Shown here piece by piece: positions 54,531-64,000 of a stretch of 64,000 nt of DNA. Source of the DNA: Massilia varians (GTDB taxonomy: Bacteria; Pseudomonadota; Gammaproteobacteria; Burkholderiales; Burkholderiaceae_D); contig NZ_AP026966.1 of assembly GCF_027923905.1 (NCBI RefSeq), positions 4,589,001-4,653,000 of the forward strand, in the 5' to 3' direction. The stretch's first letter is position 1; the number at the start of each line of letters is the position of its first letter. Below the pieces are notes generated by a model, which did no database searches, had not been told where the DNA came from, and saw only the letters and a list, made by a program, of their open reading frames with translations. A program made the position numbers and the translations under genes.

Positions 54531-54935
54531 TCAGTCGGCCTTGTTCCGCATCCAGTCGGCGGTATTGAAGAAGGACTGCATCAGGCGCATGCGCAGCGCT
54601 TCGTCGTAACCCAGGTCTTCCATCGCCCAGGCCATCGCGCGCAGCCACTGGTCGCGCTCCTTGGTGCCGATGGCAAACGGCAGGTGGCGCGCGCGCAGGC
54701 GCGGGTGGCCGTAGCGCTCCACGAACAGGTCGGGACCGCCCATCCAGCCGGACAGGAACATGAACAGCTTGTCGCGCGAGCTGTCGTTAGGTTGCGGGTG
54801 CATGGCGTGGATGCCGGCGAATTCCGGCTCCAGCTGCATCAGGTCGTAGAAGCGGTCGACCAGTTCACGGAGGCGCTCGGCGCCGCCCATCACCTCATAG
54901 AGGGTTTGTGCGTCAGGGGTGTTCGATTCGGACAT
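54531..54935 (-). CDS. Group II truncated haemoglobin
   Basis: 134 residues from the ATG at 54935. The haem pocket is visible: TLYEVMGGAERLRELVDRFY at the N-terminus, LFMFLSGWMGGPDLFVERYG (with the conserved W and G positions) near residue 60 and the proximal histidine in GHPRLRARHLPF near residue 78. TrHbO proteins bind O2 or handle NO and peroxide. It ends 10 bp before rmuC on the same strand; a functional link is not obvious. Confidence 0.9.
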   Translation of the reverse strand: MSESNTPDAQTLYEVMGGAERLRELVDRFYDLMQLEPEFAGIHAMHPQPNDSSRDKLFMFLSGWMGGPDLFVERYGHPRLRARHLPFAIGTKERDQWLRAMAWAMEDLGYDEALRMRLMQSFFNTADWMRNKAD

Positions 54936-54993
54936 GCCGCCATGATAGCGCGCCGGGGTCGCCACTGGCCACCCCGGCAATGCGTTGTTGCAA

Positions 54994-57537
54994 TCAGGCT
55001 TCGCGCAGGGTCTGCAGGGGAGGCTGGCGCAGCACGCTGCGCAGCCCCAGCCAGCCGCCGACCAGCGCGCACACCGCGCCCACGACCATGCCGGCCAGCC
55101 ACACCTGCGGCTCGAACTTCCACGGGAACTTGAACACGTATTCGGCCAGCACCCAGCCCATGGCCGCGGCCCCGGTCGCGGCCAGCACGCCGGACAAGCC
55201 GCCCACCAGCACGAACTCGATCCGCTGCGCCGTCGCCAGTTGTCCGCGGGTGGCGCCGAGCGCGCGCAACAGGCCCGCTTCGCGGGTGCGTTCCGACTGC
55301 GATCCCATCAACGCCGCGTACAGCACCAGCACCCCGGAAGCGAGCGTGAACATGAACAGGAACTCCACCGCCACCACCACCTGGTCGAGCACGTCCTGCA
55401 GCTGGCGGATGATGCCGGAGACATCGATCACGGTCAGGTTCGGATAGGCGCGCGTCAGGCTGTTGGTGAGCTTGCCGGCCGAACCGGTCCCGCCTTCGGG
55501 CAGGTGGAAAGCCGTCATGAAGCTTTTCGGCGCGTTGGCCATCGCCTGCGGGTTGATGATGACGAAAAAGTTGGCGCGCATCGAACCCCATTCGAGCTTG
55601 CGCAGGCTGGTCACCTTCGCCTCCACCGGCATGCCGGCCATGTCGAAGCGCATGACGTCGCCGAGCTTCAGGCCCAGCCGGGTAGCCAGGCTCTGCTCCA
55701 CCGAGGCTTCGGCCACGCCGGGCGCATCGGTGTACCACTTGCCGGCCACGATCTCATTGGTCTCCGGCAACTCGGCCACCGTCGACAGGTTGAACTCGCG
55801 CTCGGCCAGGCGGCGCGCGTCGCCGTCCTGGAAGCTGTTGCGGGTGAGCTGCTGGCCGTTGATATGGGTGAGGCGGCCGCGGATCATCGGGTACAGGAAC
55901 ACGTTCTTGACGGAGGCCGCCCGCAGCTGCTGCTCGACGCCCTGCGCCTGCTCCGGCTGGATGTTGATGATGAAGCGGTTCGGCGCATCCGGTGGCGTGG
56001 CGGTGCGCCAGGCGGACATCAGGTCGCCGCGCACCACGGTGAGCAGCAGCAGCGCCATCAGGCCGAGCGACAGCGACACCACCTGCACCACGGTGGCGCC
56101 GGGACGGCGCTGCAGCGAGGTGATGGCGAAGCGCCAGCTCTGCTTTCTGGAGGCGCCGCGCAGCTGGCGCAGCAGGCGCAGGCCGAGCCAGGCGACCAGC
56201 GCGAACAGGCTCAGGCCGCCGAGGAAGCCGCCGGCCGTCATCAAGGCCAGCTTGGTATCGCCGGCCTGCCACAGCAGGAGCGCCAGGAACACGCCGATGC
56301 CCAGGCCGTAGGTGGCCAGCGCCAGCGGCTGGGGGCTTGCCGCTTCGCGCCGGATGACGCGGTTGTGCGGCACGTTGCGCAGCTGAAGCACCGGCGGCAG
56401 CGCGAAGCCGACCAGCAGCAGCAGGCCGGTGGCAATGCCCTGCAGCGCAGGCAGCGGCGACACCGGCGGCAAATCCGGCGGCAGCAGGTTGCCGATCATC
56501 TGGATCAGGACGAAGTGCGCGCCGAAGCCGACCGCCACGCCCAGGATGCTGCCGGCCAGGCCGACGATGGCGAACTCGATCAGGTAGAGCGCGCCGACCT
56601 GGTTCTGGGTCATGCCGAGGCAGCGCAGCATCGCGCAGGCGTCCAGGTGGCGCTGCATGAAGCGGCGCGCCGCCATCGCGACCGCCACTGCGGCCAGCAT
56701 CGCCGACAGCAGGCCGACCAGCGACAGGAAGCTGTCGGCGCGGTCGAGCGTGGCGCGCATCTCGGGGCGGCCGTTCTCGAGCGTCTCGATGCGCACGCCG
56801 CGCACGTTGCGCTTGGCGATGTCGGCGCGCAGCCATTGTTCGAAGGCGGCCACGCCGGACATGTCGTTCCTGGAGGTGGAGGCCACCTGCAGCCGGTAGG
56901 TGACGCGCGAGAACGCGTCCACCAGCCCGGTGGCCGGCAGGTCCTGCAGCGAGAGCATCACGCGCGGCGCGAAGTTGGAGAAGCCCGCGCCCTTGTCCGG
57001 CTCGGAGGCGATCAGCTGGGCGATGCGGAACTGCTTGTCGCCCAACTGGATGGTGCCGCCCACCTCGGTGCGCAGCGCCGGCAGCAGGTTGGCGTCGACC
57101 CAGACCGTGCCGGGCGCCGGGATGTCCCGGGTTTTCTGCCCGACCGCGCGGCTGGCGTCGTCCGGATTGGTCGTGATGCTGAGCTGGCCGCGCAGCGGGT
57201 AGCGGCTCGACACCGCCTTGACCGCGGCCAGCTGGGCCATCGAGGCCTCGCCCTCGCCCGCCTGCGCCATGCTCTGGAAGGCGGCCGTCTCGGCGACCAG
57301 CAGGCCGCGCCGCGCCGCTTCGTCGCGCCAACGCTGCTGGATCGGATCGTCGGCATTGACCAGGAGGTCGGCGCCCAGCAGCTGGTGCGCGTCGCGGTTC
57401 AGGCCGGCGCGCATGCGGTCGACGAAAAAGCCGACCGAGGACAGCGCCGACACGGCCACGATCAGGGCCACCAGCAGGAAACGCAGCTCGCCCGCGCGCC
57501 AGTCGCGCGCGGTCATGCGGAGGGATTGGATGAACAT
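54994..57537 (-). CDS. Large ABC transporter permease (YbbP/FtsX type)
   Basis: 847 residues. N-terminal helix (LLVALIVAVSALSSVGFFVD), a large extracytoplasmic domain, and two FtsX-type permease blocks, with helices near residues 260-420 (LVGLLSAMLAAVAVAMAARR) and at the C-terminus (VVVAVEFLFMFTLASGVLVL). This is the layout of YbbP, which works with the ATPase YbbA and is linked to lipid or esterase export in E. coli. No ATPase gene is adjacent in this window. The adenine-deaminase gene ends 9 bp upstream, so the two may share a transcript. Confidence 0.85.
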   Translation of the reverse strand: MFIQSLRMTARDWRAGELRFLLVALIVAVSALSSVGFFVDRMRAGLNRDAHQLLGADLLVNADDPIQQRWRDEAARRGLLVAETAAFQSMAQAGEGEASMAQLAAVKAVSSRYPLRGQLSITTNPDDASRAVGQKTRDIPAPGTVWVDANLLPALRTEVGGTIQLGDKQFRIAQLIASEPDKGAGFSNFAPRVMLSLQDLPATGLVDAFSRVTYRLQVASTSRNDMSGVAAFEQWLRADIAKRNVRGVRIETLENGRPEMRATLDRADSFLSLVGLLSAMLAAVAVAMAARRFMQRHLDACAMLRCLGMTQNQVGALYLIEFAIVGLAGSILGVAVGFGAHFVLIQMIGNLLPPDLPPVSPLPALQGIATGLLLLVGFALPPVLQLRNVPHNRVIRREAASPQPLALATYGLGIGVFLALLLWQAGDTKLALMTAGGFLGGLSLFALVAWLGLRLLRQLRGASRKQSWRFAITSLQRRPGATVVQVVSLSLGLMALLLLTVVRGDLMSAWRTATPPDAPNRFIINIQPEQAQGVEQQLRAASVKNVFLYPMIRGRLTHINGQQLTRNSFQDGDARRLAEREFNLSTVAELPETNEIVAGKWYTDAPGVAEASVEQSLATRLGLKLGDVMRFDMAGMPVEAKVTSLRKLEWGSMRANFFVIINPQAMANAPKSFMTAFHLPEGGTGSAGKLTNSLTRAYPNLTVIDVSGIIRQLQDVLDQVVVAVEFLFMFTLASGVLVLYAALMGSQSERTREAGLLRALGATRGQLATAQRIEFVLVGGLSGVLAATGAAAMGWVLAEYVFKFPWKFEPQVWLAGMVVGAVCALVGGWLGLRSVLRQPPLQTLREA

Positions 57538-57546
57538 CGTGGCCTC

Positions 57547-59148
<1,602 letters not shown>

Positions 59149-61071
59149 ATGAGCATCTTTGACAACTACACCGCCCGCTACGAGCGTACCCGCGAAGAGG
59201 AATACTCCATGTCGGAGTTCCTCCAACTGTGCAAGAAAGACCCCCTGACCTATGCCAGCGCGCCTGAACGCATGCTCGCGGCCATCGGCGAACCGACCCT
59301 GGTCGACACCCGTCTCGACCCGCGCCTGTCGCGCATTTTCGCCAACAAGGTCATCAAGATCTACCCGGCTTTCCGCGAGTTCTACGGCATGGAGGAAGTG
59401 ATCGAGCAGGTGGTTTCCTACTTCCGTCACGCGGCCCAGGGGCTGGAAGAACGCAAGCAGATCCTCTACCTGCTCGGCCCGGTCGGCGGCGGCAAGTCCT
59501 CGATTGCGGAAAAGCTCAAGCACCTAATGGAACAGGTGCCGTTCTACGCCATCAAGGGTTCGCCCGTGAACGAGTCGCCGCTCGGCCTGTTCAACGAGGA
59601 AGAGGACGGGACCATCCTCGAAGAGGACTATGGCATTTCGCGCCGCTACCTGCGCACCATCCCGAGCCCATGGGCGGTTAAGCGCCTGCACGAGTTCGGC
59701 GGCGACATCAACAAGTTCCGTGTGGTCAAGCGCTACCCGTCGATCCTGAAGCAGGTGGCGATCGCCAAGACCGAGCCGGGCGACGAGAACAACCAGGACA
59801 TTTCCTCGCTGGTCGGCAAGGTCGACATCCGCAAGCTCGAGGATTATGCCCAGGACGATCCGGACGCCTACAGCTACTCGGGCGGCCTGTGCCTGGCCAA
59901 CCAGGGCCTGATGGAATTCGTCGAGATGTTCAAGGCGCCGATCAAGGTGCTGCACCCGCTGCTGACGGCCACCCAGGAAGGCAACTACAAGGGCACCGAA
60001 GGCTTCGGCGCGATTCCCTTCGAGGGCATCGTGCTGGCGCACTCGAACGAGTCCGAGTGGAAGACCTTCCGCAACAACCGCAACAACGAGGCCTTCCTCG
60101 ACCGTATCTACATCGTCAAGGTGCCCTACTGCCTGCGCGTGTCGGATGAGATCAAGATCTACGACAAGCTGCTGCACAACTCCTCGCTCGACAAGGCGCC
60201 CTGCGCGCCGGGCACGCTGCGCATGATGGCGCAGTTCGCGATCCTGTCGCGCCTGAAAGACCCGGAAAACTCGAGCATCTACTCCAAGATGCTGGTGTAC
60301 GACGGCGAGAACCTGAAGGACACCGATCCCAAGGCCAAGTCGATGCACGAGTACGTCGACTATGCCGGCGTGGACGAAGGCATGAACGGCCTGTCGACCC
60401 GCTTCGCCTTCAAGATCCTGTCCAAGGTCTTCAACTTCGACAATACCGAAGTGGCGGCCAATCCGGTGCACCTGCTCTACGTGCTCGAACAGCAGATCGA
60501 GCGCGAGCAGTTCCCGCCGGAGACCGAGCAGCGCTACATGTCCTACATCAAGGAACACCTGGCGCAGCGCTATGTCGACTTCATCGGCAAGGAGATCCAG
60601 ACCGCCTACCTGGAGAGCTATTCCGAGTACGGCCAGAACATCTTCGACCGTTACGTGACCTTCGCCGACTTCTGGATCCAGGACCAGGAATTCCGCGACC
60701 CGGACACCGGCGAGAGCTTCGACCGCGAATCGCTCAACGCCGAGCTCGAGAAGATCGAGAAGCCGGCCGGCATTTCGAATCCGAAGGATTTCCGCAACGA
60801 GATCGTCAACTTCAGCCTGCGTGCGCGGGCCACCAATGCCGGCAAGAATCCGGCCTGGACCAGCTACGAGAAATTCCGTAGCGTGATCGAGAAGAAGATG
60901 TTCTCGAACACCGAGGAACTCCTGCCTGTCATTTCCTTCAATGCGAAAGCGAGCGCCGAGGATGCCAACAAGCATGCCGACTTCGTGGCCCGCATGGTCG
61001 AGAAAGGCTATACGCCGAAGCAGGTACGCCTGCTGTGCGAATGGTACCTGCGTGTGAGGAAATCCTCCTGA
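59149..61071 (+). CDS. prkA: PrkA-family serine protein kinase
   Basis: 640 residues from the ATG at 59149, preceded by TTGAGGACATT. AAA-type N-terminal part with Walker A LGPVGGGKSSIAEKLKHLME near residue 108 and a C-terminal PrkA kinase-like region (YLESYSEYGQNIFDRYVTFA). E. coli YeaG is the orthologue; it phosphorylates proteins and affects nitrogen starvation and stress survival. The gene leads the prkA-yeaH-spoVR cluster, which is conserved in proteobacteria. A 267-bp gap with a structured element separates it from yeaH. Confidence 0.95.
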   Translation: MSIFDNYTARYERTREEEYSMSEFLQLCKKDPLTYASAPERMLAAIGEPTLVDTRLDPRLSRIFANKVIKIYPAFREFYGMEEVIEQVVSYFRHAAQGLEERKQILYLLGPVGGGKSSIAEKLKHLMEQVPFYAIKGSPVNESPLGLFNEEEDGTILEEDYGISRRYLRTIPSPWAVKRLHEFGGDINKFRVVKRYPSILKQVAIAKTEPGDENNQDISSLVGKVDIRKLEDYAQDDPDAYSYSGGLCLANQGLMEFVEMFKAPIKVLHPLLTATQEGNYKGTEGFGAIPFEGIVLAHSNESEWKTFRNNRNNEAFLDRIYIVKVPYCLRVSDEIKIYDKLLHNSSLDKAPCAPGTLRMMAQFAILSRLKDPENSSIYSKMLVYDGENLKDTDPKAKSMHEYVDYAGVDEGMNGLSTRFAFKILSKVFNFDNTEVAANPVHLLYVLEQQIEREQFPPETEQRYMSYIKEHLAQRYVDFIGKEIQTAYLESYSEYGQNIFDRYVTFADFWIQDQEFRDPDTGESFDRESLNAELEKIEKPAGISNPKDFRNEIVNFSLRARATNAGKNPAWTSYEKFRSVIEKKMFSNTEELLPVISFNAKASAEDANKHADFVARMVEKGYTPKQVRLLCEWYLRVRKSS

Positions 61072-61189
61072 CAGGCAGCGCACGCCGCGAAAAAATGGCG
61101 TGCGCCGCACACGCGATTGCGCTGCGTATTAAGATAGCCCTATCGAGATGTCGCCAGTCGCTAGTCCGCTAGTTCGCCCGCAACGTATC

Positions 61190-61321
61190 GGCGGCTCGAA
61201 GAACCGTCGCGAGCGGCAGCAGTTGCGGTCGAGAAGCGCAACCGTACAGCCGTACGGTGAGCATCGCAGGGCTCGGCGCCCCCACCGCAATTGCAACGCG
61301 CAGCAGGTTCTTCGAGCCGCC
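61190..61321 (+). other. Structured intergenic element with a perfect 16-bp inverted repeat before yeaH
   Basis: GGCGGCTCGAAGAACC at 61190-61205 is exactly repeated in inverse at 61306-61321. Inside are a 7-bp hairpin ACCGTAC-AGCC-GTACGGT (about 61241-61258), a TTGCG/CGCAA pair and a long-range TTGCGGT/ACCGCAA match, so the transcript could fold into a closed multi-branched structure. The closing arm ends 6 bases before GGAGG, the yeaH ribosome-binding site. It could set the relative output of prkA and yeaH (processing, stabilising or masking) or be a small repeat insertion. Confidence 0.6.
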
Positions 61322-61338
61322 ACCACCGGAGGTTAGTT

Positions 61339-62610
61339 TTGACTTATCTCATCGACCGTCGCTTGCAGGGCAAGAACAAGTCCGCGGTCAACCGCGAACG
61401 CTTCCTGCGCCGCTACAAGGCGCAAATCAAGGATGCGGTCGGCCGCGCCATCAAAGGCCGTTCGATTACCGATATCGAAAACGGCGAGAAAGTTACGATC
61501 CCCGTCAAGGACGTGAACGAACCCCATTTCGGCCATGCCCATGGAGGCGTCTGGGAAACCGTCAACCCCGGCAATACCGAATACCAGAAAGGCGACCAGT
61601 TCAACCGTCCGCGCAGCGGCGGGGGTGGCGCCGGGCGCGGCCGCGCCGGCAACAGCGACCAGACCACCGAGGATGACTTCATCTTCGAGCTGTCGCGCGA
61701 AGAATTCATGAACTATTTCTTCGAGGATCTTGAGCTGCCGAATATGATCAAGACGCAGCTGACCCAGACCATCGAGTACAAGAACCAGCGCGCCGGCTAC
61801 AACGTGTCCGGCACGCCCTCGAACATCCACGTGCTGCGCTCGCTGCGCGGTGCGCTCGGACGCCGCATCGCCGTCGGCGGCCCGGCCAAGCGCCAGCTGA
61901 AGGAAGCCGAGGAAGCGCTGCAGGCCCTGTTCGACGAAGGCGCGACGTCAAGCGATGAAGGGGTGATCGAACTGAAGGACAAGATCCACCACCTGCACAT
62001 CCGCCTCAACGCAATTCCCTTCATCGATCCCTTCGACTTGCGCTATTCGAACCGGATCAAGGTGCCCAAGCCGAGCACCTCGGCCGTGATGTTCTGCATC
62101 ATGGACGTGTCCGGCTCGATGGACGAAACCCGCAAGGACACCGCCAAGCGCTTCTTCATCCTGCTCTACCTCTTCCTCAAGCGCGTCTACGAGAAGATCG
62201 AGGTGGTCTTCATCCGTCACCATACGGCCGCAGCCGAGGTCGACGAGAACGAGTTCTTCCATTCACGCGAGTCGGGCGGCACCGTGGTGTCCTCGGCCCT
62301 GCACCTGCTGCAGAAAGTGCTCACCGAGCGCTACGGCAGTGCGGACTGGAACGCCTACGTGGCCCAGGCCTCGGACGGCGACAACTGGGACAACGATTCG
62401 GTGCTGTGCAAGCAGATCCTCAACAACGCCATCATGCCGCGGGTGCAGTACTACACCTACGTCGAGATCACCGACGGCCCGCCGCAGAACCTGTGGGAGC
62501 AGTATTGCGAGGTGGCCGACCACCACAAGAATTTCGCGATGCAGAAGATCGTCACTCCGGCCGACATCTACCCGGTCTTCCGCGAGCTGTTCAAGAAGCA
62601 GCCAAAGTAA
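61339..62610 (+). CDS. yeaH: YeaH/DUF444 family von Willebrand A-domain protein
   Basis: 423 residues with a TTG start at 61339, chosen because GGAGG (61328-61332) is 6 bases before it and the family begins TYLIDRRLQGKNKSAVNRER. A Gly/Arg-rich linker (RSGGGGAGRGRAG) lies near residue 100. The MIDAS motif of the VWA domain is MDVSGSMDET near residue 255. Function is not well defined; it acts with PrkA/YeaG in stress responses. The spoVR gene starts 10 bp after the stop. Confidence 0.93.
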   Translation: MTYLIDRRLQGKNKSAVNRERFLRRYKAQIKDAVGRAIKGRSITDIENGEKVTIPVKDVNEPHFGHAHGGVWETVNPGNTEYQKGDQFNRPRSGGGGAGRGRAGNSDQTTEDDFIFELSREEFMNYFFEDLELPNMIKTQLTQTIEYKNQRAGYNVSGTPSNIHVLRSLRGALGRRIAVGGPAKRQLKEAEEALQALFDEGATSSDEGVIELKDKIHHLHIRLNAIPFIDPFDLRYSNRIKVPKPSTSAVMFCIMDVSGSMDETRKDTAKRFFILLYLFLKRVYEKIEVVFIRHHTAAAEVDENEFFHSRESGGTVVSSALHLLQKVLTERYGSADWNAYVAQASDGDNWDNDSVLCKQILNNAIMPRVQYYTYVEITDGPPQNLWEQYCEVADHHKNFAMQKIVTPADIYPVFRELFKKQPK

Positions 62611-62620
62611 GAGGCCTGCC

Positions 62621-64000
62621 ATGCCAAGAGACCCCAACAATCCGCGCGCCCTGCCCGACCAGTCGGAATGGACCTTCGACCTGATCGAGCAGGCGCACGA
62701 GGAAATCAAGCGGGTGGCCAAGCGCTACGGCCTGGACACCTACCCGAACCAGCTCGAGATCATCACCGCCGAGCAGATGATGGACGCCTACACGTCCGTC
62801 GGCATGCCGGTGTCGTACAACCATTGGTCGTTCGGCAAGCACTTCCTGACGACCGAAAAAAGCTACAAGCGCGGCCAGATGGGCCTGGCCTACGAAATCG
62901 TCATCAATTCGAATCCCTGCATCGCCTACCTGATGGAGGAGAACAGCCTGACGATGCAGGCCCTGGTGATCGCCCATGCTGCCTATGGGCATAATTCATT
63001 TTTCAAGGGCAACTATCTGTTCCGCACCTGGACCGATGCCGACGCCATCGTCGACTACATGGTCTTCGCCAAGAACTACATTGCCGAATGCGAACAGCGT
63101 TATGGCATCGACGCGGTCGAGGAACTGCTCGACTCCTGTCATGCCTTGCAGAACTATGGCGTCGACCGCTACAAGCGGCCTGCCAAGCTGTCGGTGGCCC
63201 AGGAGACCGCGCGCCAGAAGGAACGCGAGGAATACGCCCAGTCCCAGGTGAACGCCATCTGGCGCACCCTGCCGCAGCGCGAGGAGCAGGTGACCAGTAG
63301 CGCGCCGACCCGCTTCCCGCCGGAGCCGGAAGAAAACTTGCTCTACTTCATCGAGAAATACGCGCCACTGCTGGAACCCTGGCAGCGCGAGCTGGTCCGC
63401 ATCACCCGCAAGATCTCGCAGTACTTTTATCCGCAACGCCAGACCCAGGTGATGAACGAGGGCTGGGCCACCTTTTGGCACTACACCATCCTGCAAGACC
63501 TGTACAAGGAAGGCATCGTGGGCGACGGCTTCATGCTCGAGTTCCTGCAAAGCCATACCAACGTGGTGTATCAGCCGCCGGCGACCAGCCCCTACTACAG
63601 CGGGATCAATCCGTATGCGCTCGGCTTTGCGATGATGACCGACATTCGCCGCATTTGCGAAGATCCTACCGACGAAGACCGCGCCTGGTTCCCGGACATC
63701 GCCGGCAGCGACTGGATCAAGACCATGGACTTTGCAATGCGCAACTTCAAGGACGAGAGCTTCATCGCCCAGTACCTCTCGCCCAAGCTGATCCGCGAAT
63801 TCCACTTCTTCGCCGTGCTCGACGACGACCGCAGCGACAAGCTGACGATCTCCGCGATCCACGACGAGCAGGGCTACCGCTACGTCCGCCACAAGCTGGC
63901 CGAGCAGTACAACATCGGCAGCCGCGAGCCCAACATCCAGGTCTGGCAGGTGAATACCCGCGACGACCGCGCCCTGACCCTGCGCCACACGCAGTTCAAC
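62621..64000 (+). CDS. spoVR: SpoVR family protein (runs off the window)
   Basis: 460 residues visible from the ATG at 62621; the stop lies beyond 64000 (the family is usually about 500 residues). Recognisable segments are YPNQLEIITAEQMMDAYTSV, NHWSFGKHFLTTEKSYKRGQ, HAAYGHNSFFKGNYLF and NEGWATFWHYTILQDLYKEG. E. coli YcgB is the orthologue. SpoVR was named for a role in Bacillus spore cortex; in Gram-negatives it is a stress-operon member of unknown biochemistry. Close spacing (10 bp) to yeaH shows an operon. Confidence 0.93.
   Translation, partial: MPRDPNNPRALPDQSEWTFDLIEQAHEEIKRVAKRYGLDTYPNQLEIITAEQMMDAYTSVGMPVSYNHWSFGKHFLTTEKSYKRGQMGLAYEIVINSNPCIAYLMEENSLTMQALVIAHAAYGHNSFFKGNYLFRTWTDADAIVDYMVFAKNYIAECEQRYGIDAVEELLDSCHALQNYGVDRYKRPAKLSVAQETARQKEREEYAQSQVNAIWRTLPQREEQVTSSAPTRFPPEPEENLLYFIEKYAPLLEPWQRELVRITRKISQYFYPQRQTQVMNEGWATFWHYTILQDLYKEGIVGDGFMLEFLQSHTNVVYQPPATSPYYSGINPYALGFAMMTDIRRICEDPTDEDRAWFPDIAGSDWIKTMDFAMRNFKDESFIAQYLSPKLIREFHFFAVLDDDRSDKLTISAIHDEQGYRYVRHKLAEQYNIGSREPNIQVWQVNTRDDRALTLRHTQFN

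Noticed and set aside
59524..61110. 528-residue frame antisense to prkA
   Set aside because: prkA has clear family motifs on the plus strand; this is its complement.
62996..63988. 330-residue frame antisense to spoVR
   Set aside because: The plus strand carries unmistakable SpoVR sequence across the whole stretch.

Overview
This window looks like a chromosome segment of a Betaproteobacterium, most likely Oxalobacteraceae of the Massilia/Telluria type. I infer this from the GC-rich housekeeping genes (rne, rluC, moaA, prkA-yeaH-spoVR), the mix of families and the DUF4214-bearing exoprotein. No rRNA or tRNA gene was seen.

Region 1 (1-30.5 kb) is a cell-surface polysaccharide locus, almost all on the minus strand. 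After the N-terminal part of flhB at the left edge, it should be read from right to left. Export and control genes come first (wza, wzb, wzc). An AT-rich core follows: flippase, a MurB-like flavoprotein, a pyruvyltransferase-family protein and a polymerase-like membrane protein. Next come genes for a UDP-N-acetyl-L-deoxyhexosamine donor (rmlD-like reductase, fnlA, fnlC) with wbuB and wbuC, then a decayed lipoprotein gene, a 2OG-Fe(II) oxygenase overlapping a glycosyltransferase, a yjbH-family gene, an IS2-type insertion sequence and a small lipoprotein. A plus-strand M64-type metallopeptidase, a WecA-type initiating transferase and rfbBDAC (dTDP-L-rhamnose) end the locus. Together these can make at least two activated 6-deoxysugars, start and polymerise a lipid-linked repeat unit, flip it and export the polymer under tyrosine-kinase/phosphatase control.

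Region 2 (31-35 kb) holds a secreted hypothetical protein with a frameshift near its 3' end and an IS110-family transposase gene split by a 1,273-bp IS3-family element that left a 3-bp target duplication.

Region 3 (35-58.6 kb) is core metabolism: FAH-family hydrolase, phospholipase A, ROK regulator, rsuA, S49 peptidase, Rieske protein, HAD phosphatase, rluC, rne, chromate transporter, moaA, a fused mobA-moeA gene, rmuC, truncated haemoglobin, a large ABC permease and an adenine deaminase. It is peppered with copies of a GTAGGGTGGGCGG...CCGCCCACGCG palindromic (REP) family, often as inverted pairs. Two REP-associated tyrosine transposase genes, one intact and one frameshifted, are each bracketed by these repeats.

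Region 4 (59.1-64 kb) is the stress operon prkA-yeaH-spoVR, with a structured intergenic element bounded by a perfect 16-bp inverted repeat just before yeaH. The last gene runs off the right edge.
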